Below are positions 1 through 8,314 of a DNA stretch of 64,000 bases, in pieces. How positions within the stretch are numbered: position 1 is the stretch's first letter; each line of letters starts with the position of its first letter. Made by a program: the position numbers and the translations under genes. Source of the DNA: Streptomyces lucensis JCM 4490. Its GTDB lineage: Bacteria; Actinomycetota; Actinomycetes; Streptomycetales; Streptomycetaceae. The stretch spans positions 186,001 to 250,000 of the forward strand of contig NZ_BMUE01000008.1 of assembly GCF_014650035.1 (NCBI RefSeq). The letters run 5' to 3'. The notes beneath the pieces were generated by a model. That model saw only the letters and a list, made by a program, of their open reading frames with translations, ran no database searches and was not told the DNA's origin.

Positions 1-152
1 ACAAGGGCATCTTTGACGTGACCGGCCAGTGGTACGCCAACACCCACCACTCCTCGGTACAGCTCACCGCCGACGGCACGCCCACCTGCACCTTCGACGT
101 CAATCTGAAGCACACGTTCGTCGGATGGAACTGGCAGCACGGCTGCGAGTGA
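1..152 (+). CDS. 3' end of a protein of unknown function (partial)
   Basis: The frame is open from the window edge and ends with TGA at 150-152 after about 49 codons. The visible tail is rich in Trp, His and Thr and holds two Cys, one in TCTF and one in the final HGCE. It looks like the C-terminal beta-rich end of an exported protein whose cysteines could form a disulfide. The start lies outside the window, so no family can be named. Confidence 0.6.
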   Translation, partial: KGIFDVTGQWYANTHHSSVQLTADGTPTCTFDVNLKHTFVGWNWQHGCE

Positions 153-238
153 GCCCACGGAGGCGGTAGACACGGCGGGACCACTGCGTCTGCCGCCCCA
201 CGGGCGACATCTACCGCCGGCTGCCAATAGGCTCTCGT

Positions 239-727
239 GTGCCACCGCGATTTGCCCCGTTGACTCCGACCGGCAGGCTGCGTCTGGCGGTGTGTCGTGG
301 ACGACGGTTGGCCGCTGCGGCGGGCCGCGGAACGCTTCCCGGTCAGCCACCGCCGCCCGGTGGGCCGGCCGCTACCGGCTGCTGGGCGCGACTGGGATCC
401 ACGATCGCTCCAGTCGCCCTCACCACAGCCCCCGCCAGACACCCGCCGCGGTCGAAGAGCAGGTCGTGCGGCTGCGGCGCGAGTGCCGGACCGGGCCGGT
501 GCGGGCGGCCGCCCGCACCGGTGTCGCTGTTTCCACCGCCCACCGCATCCTCGCCCGGCACGGCCTGCCCGCCCTGGCCGCCACCCCCCTGGCCACCGGC
601 GAGCCGATCCGCGCTACGAACTGGCCCTGCCCGGCGAGTTGGTCCACATCGACGTCAAGGAGACGGCCACACACCAGCCAGCCGCGTCACCGGCCTGTCG
701 GACAGCACTGCTCGGCCGTGTGGCTAG
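239..727 (+). pseudogene. IS481-type transposase remnant, frameshifted and internally deleted
   Basis: Three frames must be joined to read one protein: an N-terminal LTPTGRLRLAV, then DDGWPLRRAAERFPVSH, then TAARWAGRYRLLGATGIHDRSSRPH (given here in part) continuing to LARHGLPALAA, then RYELALPGELVHIDVKE. These match the HTH region and the start of the integrase core of IS481 transposases. Frame changes fall near 300, 350 and 610. The DDE core is missing, because HIDVKE is followed almost at once by the family's C-terminal HTPASRVTGLSDS, in another frame. It cannot encode an active enzyme. It lies just upstream of the intact gene at 738, so insertion and decay probably happened there. Confidence 0.75.
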
Positions 728-737
728 GTTGGCCAGC

Positions 738-1259
738 ATGCGTGTGCGGGGGCGGAGTTACCGATATGTCGGACCGGTCGAGCTGAAGGCTGCGGTCCGA
801 CCAGGCAGCGGCGGGTGCCGGATCCGCTCAGCGGCTGACTTCGTAAGCTGGGTCGCTGAGCGATCGCCAATGGAACTGGCCGAACCCTTCACCTTCGTGG
901 TCGGCACGGATGGTGTGCTTCGGCTGGCGCCGCGGCGGAGTGAGCACGTGGACTGTGCCGACGCAGCGATGGTTCTGGGCGCTGGTGAGATCAGCTTCAC
1001 CCGTGAGGCAGGGGGGTGGACGGTGGACGAGGTCAGCAATCACTCCACCGGGTACTGCCCGGACGTCAGTTCCTGGTCGGAAGTAGCCCGCGCTCTGGAC
1101 AGCGTAGAGCTCGAGCGGCCGACCGGATTCACCCACGAGGTGGTGTTCCGGCGGTGCCCTGACTGCCAGGAACACAACGTCGTGCGCGAGGAGGACTTCG
1201 TCTGCGTCTTCTGTGGCAGCGATCTGCCTGAGGAATGGAACGTGGATCTCTCCGCATGA
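738..1259 (+). CDS. hypothetical protein with C-terminal zinc-ribbon-like CxxC pair
   Basis: The ATG at 738 was chosen because the open frame upstream is transposase remnant. The 173-residue product is soluble. Near its C-terminus it has CPDC and, about 18 residues later, CVFC, which is the spacing of a zinc ribbon. The rest (RSAADFVSW, EPFTFVVGTDG, ADAAMVLGAGEISF) suggests an alpha/beta domain without a recognised catalytic motif. It converges on the prenyl synthase-like gene, 77 bases away. I do not recognise the function. Protein or nucleic-acid binding through the ribbon is only an inference. Confidence 0.7.
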   Translation: MRVRGRSYRYVGPVELKAAVRPGSGGCRIRSAADFVSWVAERSPMELAEPFTFVVGTDGVLRLAPRRSEHVDCADAAMVLGAGEISFTREAGGWTVDEVSNHSTGYCPDVSSWSEVARALDSVELERPTGFTHEVVFRRCPDCQEHNVVREEDFVCVFCGSDLPEEWNVDLSA

Positions 1260-1336
1260 CGACCGCAGGTCACAGCCACTCGACTCGGCGAGGAACTCGT
1301 GGCACGGCCTGTCCACACGCATGCCGGGCCTTGCGC

Positions 1337-2254
1337 TCACACCGGGCAGCTAACCCTGCGCGCCTTGCGTCGCGCGCCCAGCAGCAACCGTAGCGTGCTC
1401 ATCAGAGGTGGCGTTGCCGAGCCGCGAAGCAGACCGGCACCTCGCGCCGAAGCGGCTTCAGCTGTGAGCAGTTCGAGTTCGACGATCGCGCGGACCAGCG
1501 CGCGGTAGGGAGCCGGCGTGAGCGGGGGAAGCGTTTTGGCTGTCTGCAGGGCGGTGCGTGCCTCGTTCACTTGGTGATGCAGCAAGTCGCGGACAGCCGG
1601 GGTATCTCGGCCGGCGGCCAGGTCCTCCGGACTTACCGAGAAGTCTTCCAGAGTCTTCACCGGGATACCCAGCCTTCCTTCCCGCAGATCCTCCGCGATG
1701 TCGTTGACGAAGTCCAGCCGCTGGCTGCCGTCGATGAATGTCCGGCACGCCGCTCTGTACGGCCTGTCATCACCATCTGGCCCCAGCAGCACGGCGATCA
1801 GCATGAAGGCAGGCAGCGAATAGGAATCGACATAGGCCTGGTAGTCGGCCTCGTCGAGGAACCCGGTGCAGTGGAGCTCAGCTTCCGCCGTGGACAGATA
1901 CTCCTCTACCGGCCGCAGGAGTCGTGGGTACGTCTTGATTGTGTGAGCCAGAGTGCGGAGCAGCGGGTCTTCACTCGTCTCCCCTTCCAGAACCTGCCGC
2001 GCCTGCTGCTTCCATGCTGCCCACCGTGCGGCTCGCACGTCCTTGGGCCCGGTGTCGAGAAGGTTGTCTCCGTGGTGCATCAGGGCGGTCACTGCCACCA
2101 CATGGGGCAGCATCGGCCGTGGCAGCAACATCTGGGCTGCCACATATGACGAGCGACGGAAGCGCGACACCATCTGGCGCTGAGCGTCGTAGTCCTCCCG
2201 CTGCCGCGGCTCACGGATACCCGCAGCGTTCAGGCACCTGGTCCATGTGTTCAT
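1337..2254 (-). CDS. squalene/phytoene synthase-like head-to-head prenyl synthase
   Basis: The 305-residue protein belongs to the trans-isoprenyl head-to-head synthase family, which condenses two allylic diphosphates. Both Asp-rich Mg-diphosphate motifs are present: DNLLD (63-67) and, in RLDFVNDIAEDLREGRLGIP, D181 and D185. The length is normal for the family, and it has no signal peptide or membrane anchor. It lies 76 bases after the ATP-grasp gene on the same strand, so the two are probably co-transcribed. With a LasC-type epoxidase nearby, an isoprenoid metabolite is plausible. No carotenoid or hopanoid partner genes are in the window. The true substrate is unknown, and a non-canonical function within the fold is possible. 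Confidence 0.8.
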   Translation of the reverse strand: MNTWTRCLNAAGIREPRQREDYDAQRQMVSRFRRSSYVAAQMLLPRPMLPHVVAVTALMHHGDNLLDTGPKDVRAARWAAWKQQARQVLEGETSEDPLLRTLAHTIKTYPRLLRPVEEYLSTAEAELHCTGFLDEADYQAYVDSYSLPAFMLIAVLLGPDGDDRPYRAACRTFIDGSQRLDFVNDIAEDLREGRLGIPVKTLEDFSVSPEDLAAGRDTPAVRDLLHHQVNEARTALQTAKTLPPLTPAPYRALVRAIVELELLTAEAASARGAGLLRGSATPPLMSTLRLLLGARRKARRVSCPV

Positions 2255-2330
2255 GATGCGATGCTAGGCGGGCTGCCCGCAGTCTTTGACGACTACGGTC
2301 CCGTACTGATGGTCAGCGGGGCGTCCGTTG

Positions 2331-3365
2331 TCACAGGCCCGTCGACCGGTTTTGCCACGCCAGCCGTCTGACCCCTTGGCCGGCGGTGGCTGAAGGGGCG
2401 ATGTCGACACACAGAGCCTGTGCCAGTCGGTCCAACGCGGTGTGACAGTCTGACGGGCTGCTCCCGACCACGACCCCGTAGGCCAACGCGTCGGATTCGT
2501 ACGATTCAGGCATGGCGACCACGTGGTCGCCTGAATACTTCAGCTGGACGACGCGTTCGAGGAATGGCTGTAAGTCGGGTCCGACGGTGACAGCGATACG
2601 CTCGATGCGACCTGTTACTGAAGCGTGTGCGAAGTGGACGGCGGAAGCCCGTTGCCGTTTGGGGGTCAGTCCCGGCGTTCCTCCCGCGGCCACGTCCACA
2701 GCCACTTGCAGGAGGTCAATGCCAGTAGCTGTCTTGACGAGAACGGGAGTGAGATCGTCGGGTGCGTGACCCTGGACGTCGGTGATGCGCGGCCCACGAA
2801 GGGTCAGTTGCATCCCTATGCGAAACACGCCTGGCCTCAAGCCGAGGGCGTGCAGGGTGCGGGCGACCAGCCGTCGTATGACAGGGTTGTGAAGCAAGGC
2901 GTCGTGGGCGTAGACGCAGTGGCGCGAGGCCTGCAGGCCTGCTTCTCCGGGAGTCGTTCGGGTGATGGCCGCGATGCATACGTCGCCGTCGGGCAGCAAG
3001 ACCGTCTCCGCTCGGATGCGAGCACCGTGCAGGAGTTCCTCGACAACCACTTCGCCGTGACGACTCGAGGCATCTCGCATCATGCGGTCGTACCCGTCCA
3101 GCACTTCCGCACGGCTGTAGGCCGCCACGCTCATTGTGCCGACGCCTGCCTGCGACTTCAGCGCAACGGGGTATCCGATCGTGTCCGCATGGGCGGCGGC
3201 GGCCCCAGCATCGGCTGCTTCTGCCCAGCGCGGCTGGGAGACGTTGTGCCGGGACAAGGCGCGGCGGACATTTCCAAGATCACTGCACGCGCTCAAGGAT
3301 GCGTTCGAGCGGGGCACGTCTGGCACGTCGGCGACACCGGTCGGCGTGAAGGGGTGTGACGTCAT
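2331..3365 (-). CDS. ATP-grasp protein with altered metal-site motif
   Basis: Start set at the ATG at 3365, which has GGAGGG nine bases upstream; the frame also extends further upstream without a ribosome site. The 344-residue product has the ATP-grasp core: YPVALKSQAGVGT (ATP lysine and glycine loop), then VVVEELLHGARIRAETVL. ATP-grasp enzymes ligate a carboxylate to an amine or thiol through an acyl phosphate. The usual Mg-binding E-x-N-P-R strand reads RITDVQGHAPDD, so the Glu is Asp and the Asn is missing. The enzyme may be unusual or inactive. One TTA codon (2571-2573) implies bldA dependence. It is divergent from the XRE gene and upstream of the prenyl synthase-like gene. Confidence 0.75.
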   Translation of the reverse strand: MTSHPFTPTGVADVPDVPRSNASLSACSDLGNVRRALSRHNVSQPRWAEAADAGAAAAHADTIGYPVALKSQAGVGTMSVAAYSRAEVLDGYDRMMRDASSRHGEVVVEELLHGARIRAETVLLPDGDVCIAAITRTTPGEAGLQASRHCVYAHDALLHNPVIRRLVARTLHALGLRPGVFRIGMQLTLRGPRITDVQGHAPDDLTPVLVKTATGIDLLQVAVDVAAGGTPGLTPKRQRASAVHFAHASVTGRIERIAVTVGPDLQPFLERVVQLKYSGDHVVAMPESYESDALAYGVVVGSSPSDCHTALDRLAQALCVDIAPSATAGQGVRRLAWQNRSTGL

Positions 3366-3905
3366 ACGGGGGCGCCCTCCGCGAATTCCATACTGCTTGG
3401 ATCGGCTCGTGACGGCGGCCGCGCCTCTGTCGAAGCCGGCGGCGTCGGGGAGCGGTTCGGGCGACAGATGTCCACCTGGCCGCCCCGGCATCGGCGCGGA
3501 ACGCTTCCAACCTCATTGCTCCGCCGACGGATGCCGACGCACTGACGAGCAGAGACGTGCTCGGCTCCCAGCGCACGGCAAGCGCGGCCCTCCCCCGTCA
3601 CCTTGTCAACAATAGTGGAGACCATGGAGGCGGTCCACTCATCTTTCGCCACAATCGTGGAGGCGCCGCTGCAGTGCCCCCACCTGCCCGCCGATCGTCA
3701 CGTCACCGCAGGGCTACCTCGATAGGTCTACTGTCAACTATTGTTGAATTCAACGTCTATAGACGCCGCGAAGACAGCGGTCAGCGCGTTGACTGCCACG
3801 ATTGTGGTCGATCCAGGTGACGAAGGGTGCCCATGCCAGCTAACCTCAGGAGGGCTGAACCACACGGCCTGATCGATCGCCTACCAGGCCGGGGAAGACG
3901 TAGCC
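3366..3905. promoter_or_regulatory. divergent promoter region with TCAAC-N4-GTTGA inverted repeats
   Basis: No gene is seen in this 540-base gap between the divergent ATP-grasp and XRE genes. It holds a 5-4-5 inverted repeat, TCAACTATTGTTGA, at 3734-3747. That repeat overlaps a second palindrome, GTTGAATTCAAC, at 3743-3754. A weaker copy, TCAACAATAGTGGA, lies at 3606-3619. The segment is more AT-rich than its surroundings. Binding by the adjacent XRE protein is an inference. A related site occurs at 45192 and half-sites occur at 58499. Confidence 0.5.
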
Positions 3906-4646
3906 ATGCATGCCGCCGCTGACGCGCCCCACCCAGACGAGCTTTCAGCGATCGTGACAGCCATCGATGAACTGCTTTCCCTGCTCGGCATGGATCGCGA
4001 CGCCATCGACCTGGACGGCATCTCCTATCAGGCCGGCATACCAGTGGAGCGCGTCCACGCACTCCTCAACGGCGAGGAAGCGCAGCCCGAGCAACTGCAA
4101 GACGTGTTCAGGCAACGGCTCGTCTTCTTGCGCGACACGCGTGTGAAGGCGGGGGGCAAGCGCTACACCCTCGACGAGATCGCGGCGGGTGCAGGCATCT
4201 CACACGGGCAAGTCGGATACCTGCTCAGCGGCGAACGCAAGCCAGGATTCACGGTGCTCGCCGGTCTCGAACGGTTCTTCGCTGTGCCTCCGGGCTTCTT
4301 CACCGCTACGGAGCGCCAGGCCCTGTACAGGTCGCTGAAGCCCGTCCACGAGTCGCTGACGCATGTCGCACTCCTCAAGGGCAAGGGCATCTCCCAGCTT
4401 GCCCTGCGCAGTACCCTCGCCCCCGGCACCTCCTCTGATCGGCTCGGCGAGGAACTGCGCTCGGCTTTGCAAGCGGCTCTGAGCCAGCCCGAGCCAGAGC
4501 CCGAAGATCCCGAAGTCAGGGAACTGGCTGACAGGATGCTGTCACTGCCGGCGAAAAGTCGGCGCCGGATCATTCCACTGATCAAGGACTTGCTTGGCCT
4601 TGTGCGAGCGGAGAGCGACTCCCCCACCGACCGCCCGGCTCACTAG
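3906..4646 (+). CDS. XRE-family transcriptional regulator with two HTH segments
   Basis: The 246-residue protein has two HTH-like units. Residues 36-58 (LDGISYQAGIPVERVHALLNG) form the first. Residues 87-133 form the second, a typical Cro/CI HTH (YTLDEIAAGAGISHGQVGYL, then LSGERKPGFTVLAGLERFF) ending in VPPGFF. The C-terminal half is helical and charged (LSQPEPEPEDPEVRELADRM) and ends in a basic helix. In actinomycetes, XRE proteins of this type accompany MAB_1171c membrane proteins and ImmA/IrrE-type HExxH proteins, which occur here at 6397-8314. It probably regulates this cassette through the repeats upstream. Whether it activates or represses cannot be told. Confidence 0.85.
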   Translation: MHAAADAPHPDELSAIVTAIDELLSLLGMDRDAIDLDGISYQAGIPVERVHALLNGEEAQPEQLQDVFRQRLVFLRDTRVKAGGKRYTLDEIAAGAGISHGQVGYLLSGERKPGFTVLAGLERFFAVPPGFFTATERQALYRSLKPVHESLTHVALLKGKGISQLALRSTLAPGTSSDRLGEELRSALQAALSQPEPEPEDPEVRELADRMLSLPAKSRRRIIPLIKDLLGLVRAESDSPTDRPAH

Positions 4647-4952
4647 AGCCGGCGGTACTCGTGCGACGCCTGCGTCACCAGGTCGAGACAGCGAGACGTT
4701 TCGCCTCGGTCAATGAGCATTTCAGCGTGGCCGCCGAACGGGTGACGGTGCTTGCTGTACGAGAGAGCGCAACGCACGAGGCTCCCGTGCCCTTGAGGGA
4801 CTCGTTCGACATCTCGCACCCTCGGCGCGGGCGCCTCGTTGCTTCGCTATCTGCCGCACTCGACTCGCCCCATGCCTTGGTCGAGCCGGTCACGGTGCTC
4901 GTTGTCACTCCTGAGGGTGCCAGCGATGCGATCACGCTGCAAAGCGCAGCTG
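4647..4952. other. gap with an uncertain small reading frame
   Basis: Between the XRE gene and the end of the FAD gene, a frame from the GTG at 4661 runs to 5047 on the plus strand. It would give 128 residues and overlap the FAD gene antisense. The part before the overlap looks protein-like (LRDSFDISHPRRGRLVASLS), but there is no clear ribosome site and no recognised family. I leave it as undecided. Confidence 0.25.
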
Positions 4953-6275
4953 TCAACGCCGCGTCGCCAGCACCCGTGCGGCCCGTAGGAGCGTGCGAGG
5001 CTTGGCGAGAGCGCGGGGATGCTTGTGCATGTTCACCACAGCCATGAACTCCGCGTTGACGGCCGTGTCGATGACGGATGCTTCGAGGACCTTGTCACCA
5101 GCCCATCGGATCATCCGGTAGCCACGCGGGTAGGGCCCAGTCACATGCGGTTGGGCGAGATCCGCAGTTGTGGACACTTGCCATGCTGCGTTCACGACGA
5201 CACCGAGCCGTCGAAAGTAGTTCCACGCCGGCACCCGGGGCGATGCCCCCGCCCGCAGATGAGCCGATAGCGACGACGCCGCAAGCGTGGCCAGGGTGAG
5301 ACCCTGGCCGTAGGCGGGGTTCACCGATGCCACAGCGTCACCGACTGCGAGGAGGCCGCCGGGGAACCGATTGAGACGAGTGAAGTTGCGCCGCCGGCTC
5401 TCACGGAAATGGAACGTCTGGATGTCCCCGTCGAGCTCACAGTTGCCCGCGACCTCGCGGAGGGGTGCGACGCATCGCCGCATACGGCGCAGGAACTCGA
5501 CAGGATCGCGGTCAGGCTTGTATTCACCGTAGCCGGCGATCACAACCGACCACCGGTTCGCTTCCACGGCCGTCAAGGCACCCGGCTCGCTCAGACGCTG
5601 CTCATAGCCGGTGGACGGGCCTGGTGAGGCATGAGCGATCACCGTACCGGGGAGTTCTTGACCCCGGTGGAATAGGGCAGTGGCATATCCGAGGTCAACT
5701 CGCATCCGGTCCAGTGGTGGCTCGTCCCATCCATGCTCGCGCAGCCAGGTGCCGAGTCGGCTGGACCGGCCCATAGCATCCACCACCAGATCCGCGTCCA
5801 ATTCCTCATTGCCGGAACACAACGTCACGCTGTCGCGCGGCTGGAAGCGGACCCCGCAGACGCGCGACCCGGTGAAGAGCAAGCCAGTCGCTCGGGCTGC
5901 GCGCACCTGGACATTGGGCAGGGCCACAACACGCTGGCGCATGTGGTCCTCGAGGAACGGTCGTGTGGCGCCGAGCATCATGCTGTCTGGAACGCAGGCT
6001 TTGAGTACTCCATCGACGTAATACTGGATGGCCGGTCCTGACCCTACTTGCGCACCGTGTCTGATCAGGTCTTCAGTGATGCCGGGGAACCAGCGATTCA
6101 ACTGCGTTTCCCCCATGGAAAGAAGCGCGTGCAGTTGACTTCGGTGTGGCGCGCCCTGTCCGGCACTGTCTGTGCCATCGGATTCCATAACGATTACTTC
6201 GTCCGTGTGGTCAGCAAGAACACGAGCCGCTAATAGTCCGGCAAAGCTACCACCCAGCACGATCGCTCGACGCAC
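4953..6275 (-). CDS. FAD-dependent monooxygenase/epoxidase, LasC/MonCI type
   Basis: I chose the GTG at 6275 because AGGGGG lies four bases upstream; an ATG 18 bases earlier lacks a ribosome site. The 440-residue protein starts with a Rossmann FAD fold (RRAIVLGGSFAGLLAARVL). It has the late FAD-ribityl motif GDAVASVNPAYGQGLTLA. In between is the family's PHRSQLHALLSMG segment. Members with these features include the polyether epoxidases LasC and MonCI, which epoxidise polyene chains. Codon 15 is TTA (6231-6233), so translation should need the bldA tRNA. It lies 121 bases after the membrane protein gene on the same strand. A paralogue is at 45814. The substrate is unknown; a prenyl-derived alkene is an inference from the neighbour at 1337. 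Confidence 0.85.
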   Translation of the reverse strand: MRRAIVLGGSFAGLLAARVLADHTDEVIVMESDGTDSAGQGAPHRSQLHALLSMGETQLNRWFPGITEDLIRHGAQVGSGPAIQYYVDGVLKACVPDSMMLGATRPFLEDHMRQRVVALPNVQVRAARATGLLFTGSRVCGVRFQPRDSVTLCSGNEELDADLVVDAMGRSSRLGTWLREHGWDEPPLDRMRVDLGYATALFHRGQELPGTVIAHASPGPSTGYEQRLSEPGALTAVEANRWSVVIAGYGEYKPDRDPVEFLRRMRRCVAPLREVAGNCELDGDIQTFHFRESRRRNFTRLNRFPGGLLAVGDAVASVNPAYGQGLTLATLAASSLSAHLRAGASPRVPAWNYFRRLGVVVNAAWQVSTTADLAQPHVTGPYPRGYRMIRWAGDKVLEASVIDTAVNAEFMAVVNMHKHPRALAKPRTLLRAARVLATRR

Positions 6276-6396
6276 TAGTCCCCCTAATCTCATATGCAGC
6301 GCGCCTCATTGGCCCTACTGCGCATTTGATTGATGAGATACGCTTGGCGCTGCCGATGAGAAGCAGGCGCATCTCGGCCCATTCTTTCTCCCCACT

Positions 6397-7686
6397 TCAG
6401 GTGCCCTCTACAGAGACAGCCTGACTGTGCATGGACGCACCTGCCGGCTGACTAAGTGCATCGCATACGAGCGGGTGGGAGAGCATCTTCGAGAGGATGA
6501 GCAAGCGGCTGCGCTCGTCTGCCGCCGGGGTGTTCTCACCCGGCAGCAGGACCGCCGGTCCGTCAGGGAGCTGAGGCCGGACAGGGTGCGGTTGCCGTTG
6601 CTGTCTCCTCGCGACGTGGAGTTTTTCTACAGCGTCACGCAGCGCTGCCGCGGTGGCAGCAGCTTTCAGGTACGGCTCAGGCATGGACCTCCAAGGGCCT
6701 CCCGACCTCACGTGTCGATCATGGAGTCGGTATACCGCTTCCAAGGGTGCTGGGGACAGCCAGGGCCGTAGTGCCCGAATCCCGTCCAGGATCTCGATCA
6801 CTCGCCGATGCAGACGGAAGGTGACGTTGACGCCAAGGCCTCTGTTGCGACTCGCTTGGGCGCTGAAGGCCAGATTCTGGTCAACGCTGACGACAACAAG
6901 CTCCCAGAGAGGCTGCAGGGCCTCGAAGTCGCGCCGCTCACCCCACCATGCGCCGACCGCCGCGCCGGCGAGACCGTAGTAGAGGGTGATGGTGCCGATG
7001 ACGCCGCAGGTCGAACCGAAAACGCCTACAGTGTCGATGCTGTGGTTGCCTAAAGCAGCAAAGGTGATTGCAGGAGCCGAGCAGACCACATACCCGAAAA
7101 CCCACCACATGGCGATGCCGAAGGCGCGCACACTGCGCTGCAGTTGCGGATCCTCCAACCTCATCTGGCGGCACTGCCGTGAGGTGTTGAGCGTCCCACT
7201 TGTCAGCGTAGCCAGGAAGACGACCAGGAACATCAGCACCATAGGGTCACGAGCGAAAGCCGTATTGAAACGGAGCGGGTCGGCGGGCCCGGAGAGGTCA
7301 GCAAGCGAGAAAAACAAGATCATCAGCATCGCACCGGTCGCGTAGGCCGCACACCATACTGTCACAGCGCGCCGAAGTGCGAACTGCTTTCCGCGTAGAC
7401 CAGGATCCCACAGCAGCGTGAGAATGTGCCCCATAGAGAAACACACCAGGATACCGATATAGACAGGCAACGTCGCAAAACTAGGCTGATCGGTCACCTC
7501 GCCTAAACTTCTGTACCCAATGGGCGAGGCTATCGCATACACCACTGAGCCACACAACTGCATTGACACGGTCAAGGCCAGTGTCGGTGTCGCATCACGG
7601 AAGAGCGCCAAGGCCTTCCACGCAGCCATGGCAAGAGCCATAGCCGCGATCACTAAGTAGACGATATTGGACAGAGCCTCAGACAC
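6397..7686 (-). CDS. MAB_1171c-type integral membrane protein (module copy 1)
   Basis: The GTG at 7686 has GGAGG seven bases upstream and overlaps the stop of the HExxH gene by eight bases, so the two are translationally coupled. The 429-residue protein has about seven hydrophobic segments in its first 250 residues. A cytoplasmic-looking tail follows with the family's ALQPLWELVV and LHRRVIEILDGIRALRPWL blocks. Family annotation as a transporter is tentative; no transport motif is visible. Three TTA codons (7654-7656, 7504-7506, 7051-7053) make it a strong bldA target and set its codon use apart. The second copy at 56158 has the same architecture. Confidence 0.8.
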   Translation of the reverse strand: MSEALSNIVYLVIAAMALAMAAWKALALFRDATPTLALTVSMQLCGSVVYAIASPIGYRSLGEVTDQPSFATLPVYIGILVCFSMGHILTLLWDPGLRGKQFALRRAVTVWCAAYATGAMLMILFFSLADLSGPADPLRFNTAFARDPMVLMFLVVFLATLTSGTLNTSRQCRQMRLEDPQLQRSVRAFGIAMWWVFGYVVCSAPAITFAALGNHSIDTVGVFGSTCGVIGTITLYYGLAGAAVGAWWGERRDFEALQPLWELVVVSVDQNLAFSAQASRNRGLGVNVTFRLHRRVIEILDGIRALRPWLSPAPLEAVYRLHDRHVRSGGPWRSMPEPYLKAAATAAALRDAVEKLHVARRQQRQPHPVRPQLPDGPAVLLPGENTPAADERSRLLILSKMLSHPLVCDALSQPAGASMHSQAVSVEGT

Positions 7687-8314
7687 CGGTCCTCCGGTGC
7701 GCCAAGGCGGAGGTCACATACTCGGCGGGGCGCTGGTGTTGCCGCAATTCAAGGTGCCTCTCGATCATGATCGTAGCGAAAGTCTCGGCACGCCGTTCGT
7801 GGTCCTGGTGGTAATGCGATCTGGCTAGAACCTGCACGACAGACTCGGGTTTCAGCCCTGGAAGCAACTGCTGCACAACATCTGGGGAGATCGGTTCCTG
7901 CTCGTTGTCGTCACCGGGGTGTTCTTCCCAGAGATGGAACAGCTCGTGGAGACTGGCATGAAGGCGTGTGAGCTCGCTTGCGTTGGCGTCCACCACGATG
8001 TAGTCCCGGTCACGGCCGCGGGCGCAGAAACCAGATACCTCCGGAGGCAGCGATGCCTCGGACAGGGTGATGGGCTTGCCGCGCTTCGCCGCAACGATGT
8101 CGACGACGTCTTGCAGACTGCGCACCCCAGAGAGACCGATGTCCCTGCGGATGAGTCGCGTGGTCGACCAAGTGGCAGCGAAGATGGCCATCTGGTCGCG
8201 CGCTGACGCCCAAAACGATGCTGTCCTGCGGGGCCAGCCGTGGTCCTTGCTGGTCGGACCACGACGCGGGCGGTTCGCAGCCGTACTTTGCTTGATCCTC
8301 CGGCTCTCACTCAT
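7679..8314 (-). CDS. ImmA/IrrE-type HExxH protein (module copy 1)
   Basis: The 211-residue protein carries HELFH at 123-127 inside RLHASLHELFHLWEEH, the zinc-peptidase signature of ImmA/IrrE proteins. These commonly cleave or inactivate an XRE partner. Upstream is IRRDIGLSGVRSLQDVVDIV, a helical start typical of this small family, sometimes labelled toxin-like in actinomycetes. The first 45 residues are basic and weakly ordered, so the true start could be internal. It overlaps the membrane protein gene. The likely partner is the XRE protein at 3906, four kilobases away on the other strand. No proteolysis target is shown by sequence alone. Confidence 0.8.
   Translation of the reverse strand: MSESRRIKQSTAANRPRRGPTSKDHGWPRRTASFWASARDQMAIFAATWSTTRLIRRDIGLSGVRSLQDVVDIVAAKRGKPITLSEASLPPEVSGFCARGRDRDYIVVDANASELTRLHASLHELFHLWEEHPGDDNEQEPISPDVVQQLLPGLKPESVVQVLARSHYHQDHERRAETFATIMIERHLELRQHQRPAEYVTSALAHRRTGV

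Noticed and set aside
4661..5047. 128-codon plus-strand frame after the XRE gene
   Set aside because: Its last third is antisense to the FAD gene, there is no ribosome site and no family match, so it is noted only in the gap entry.
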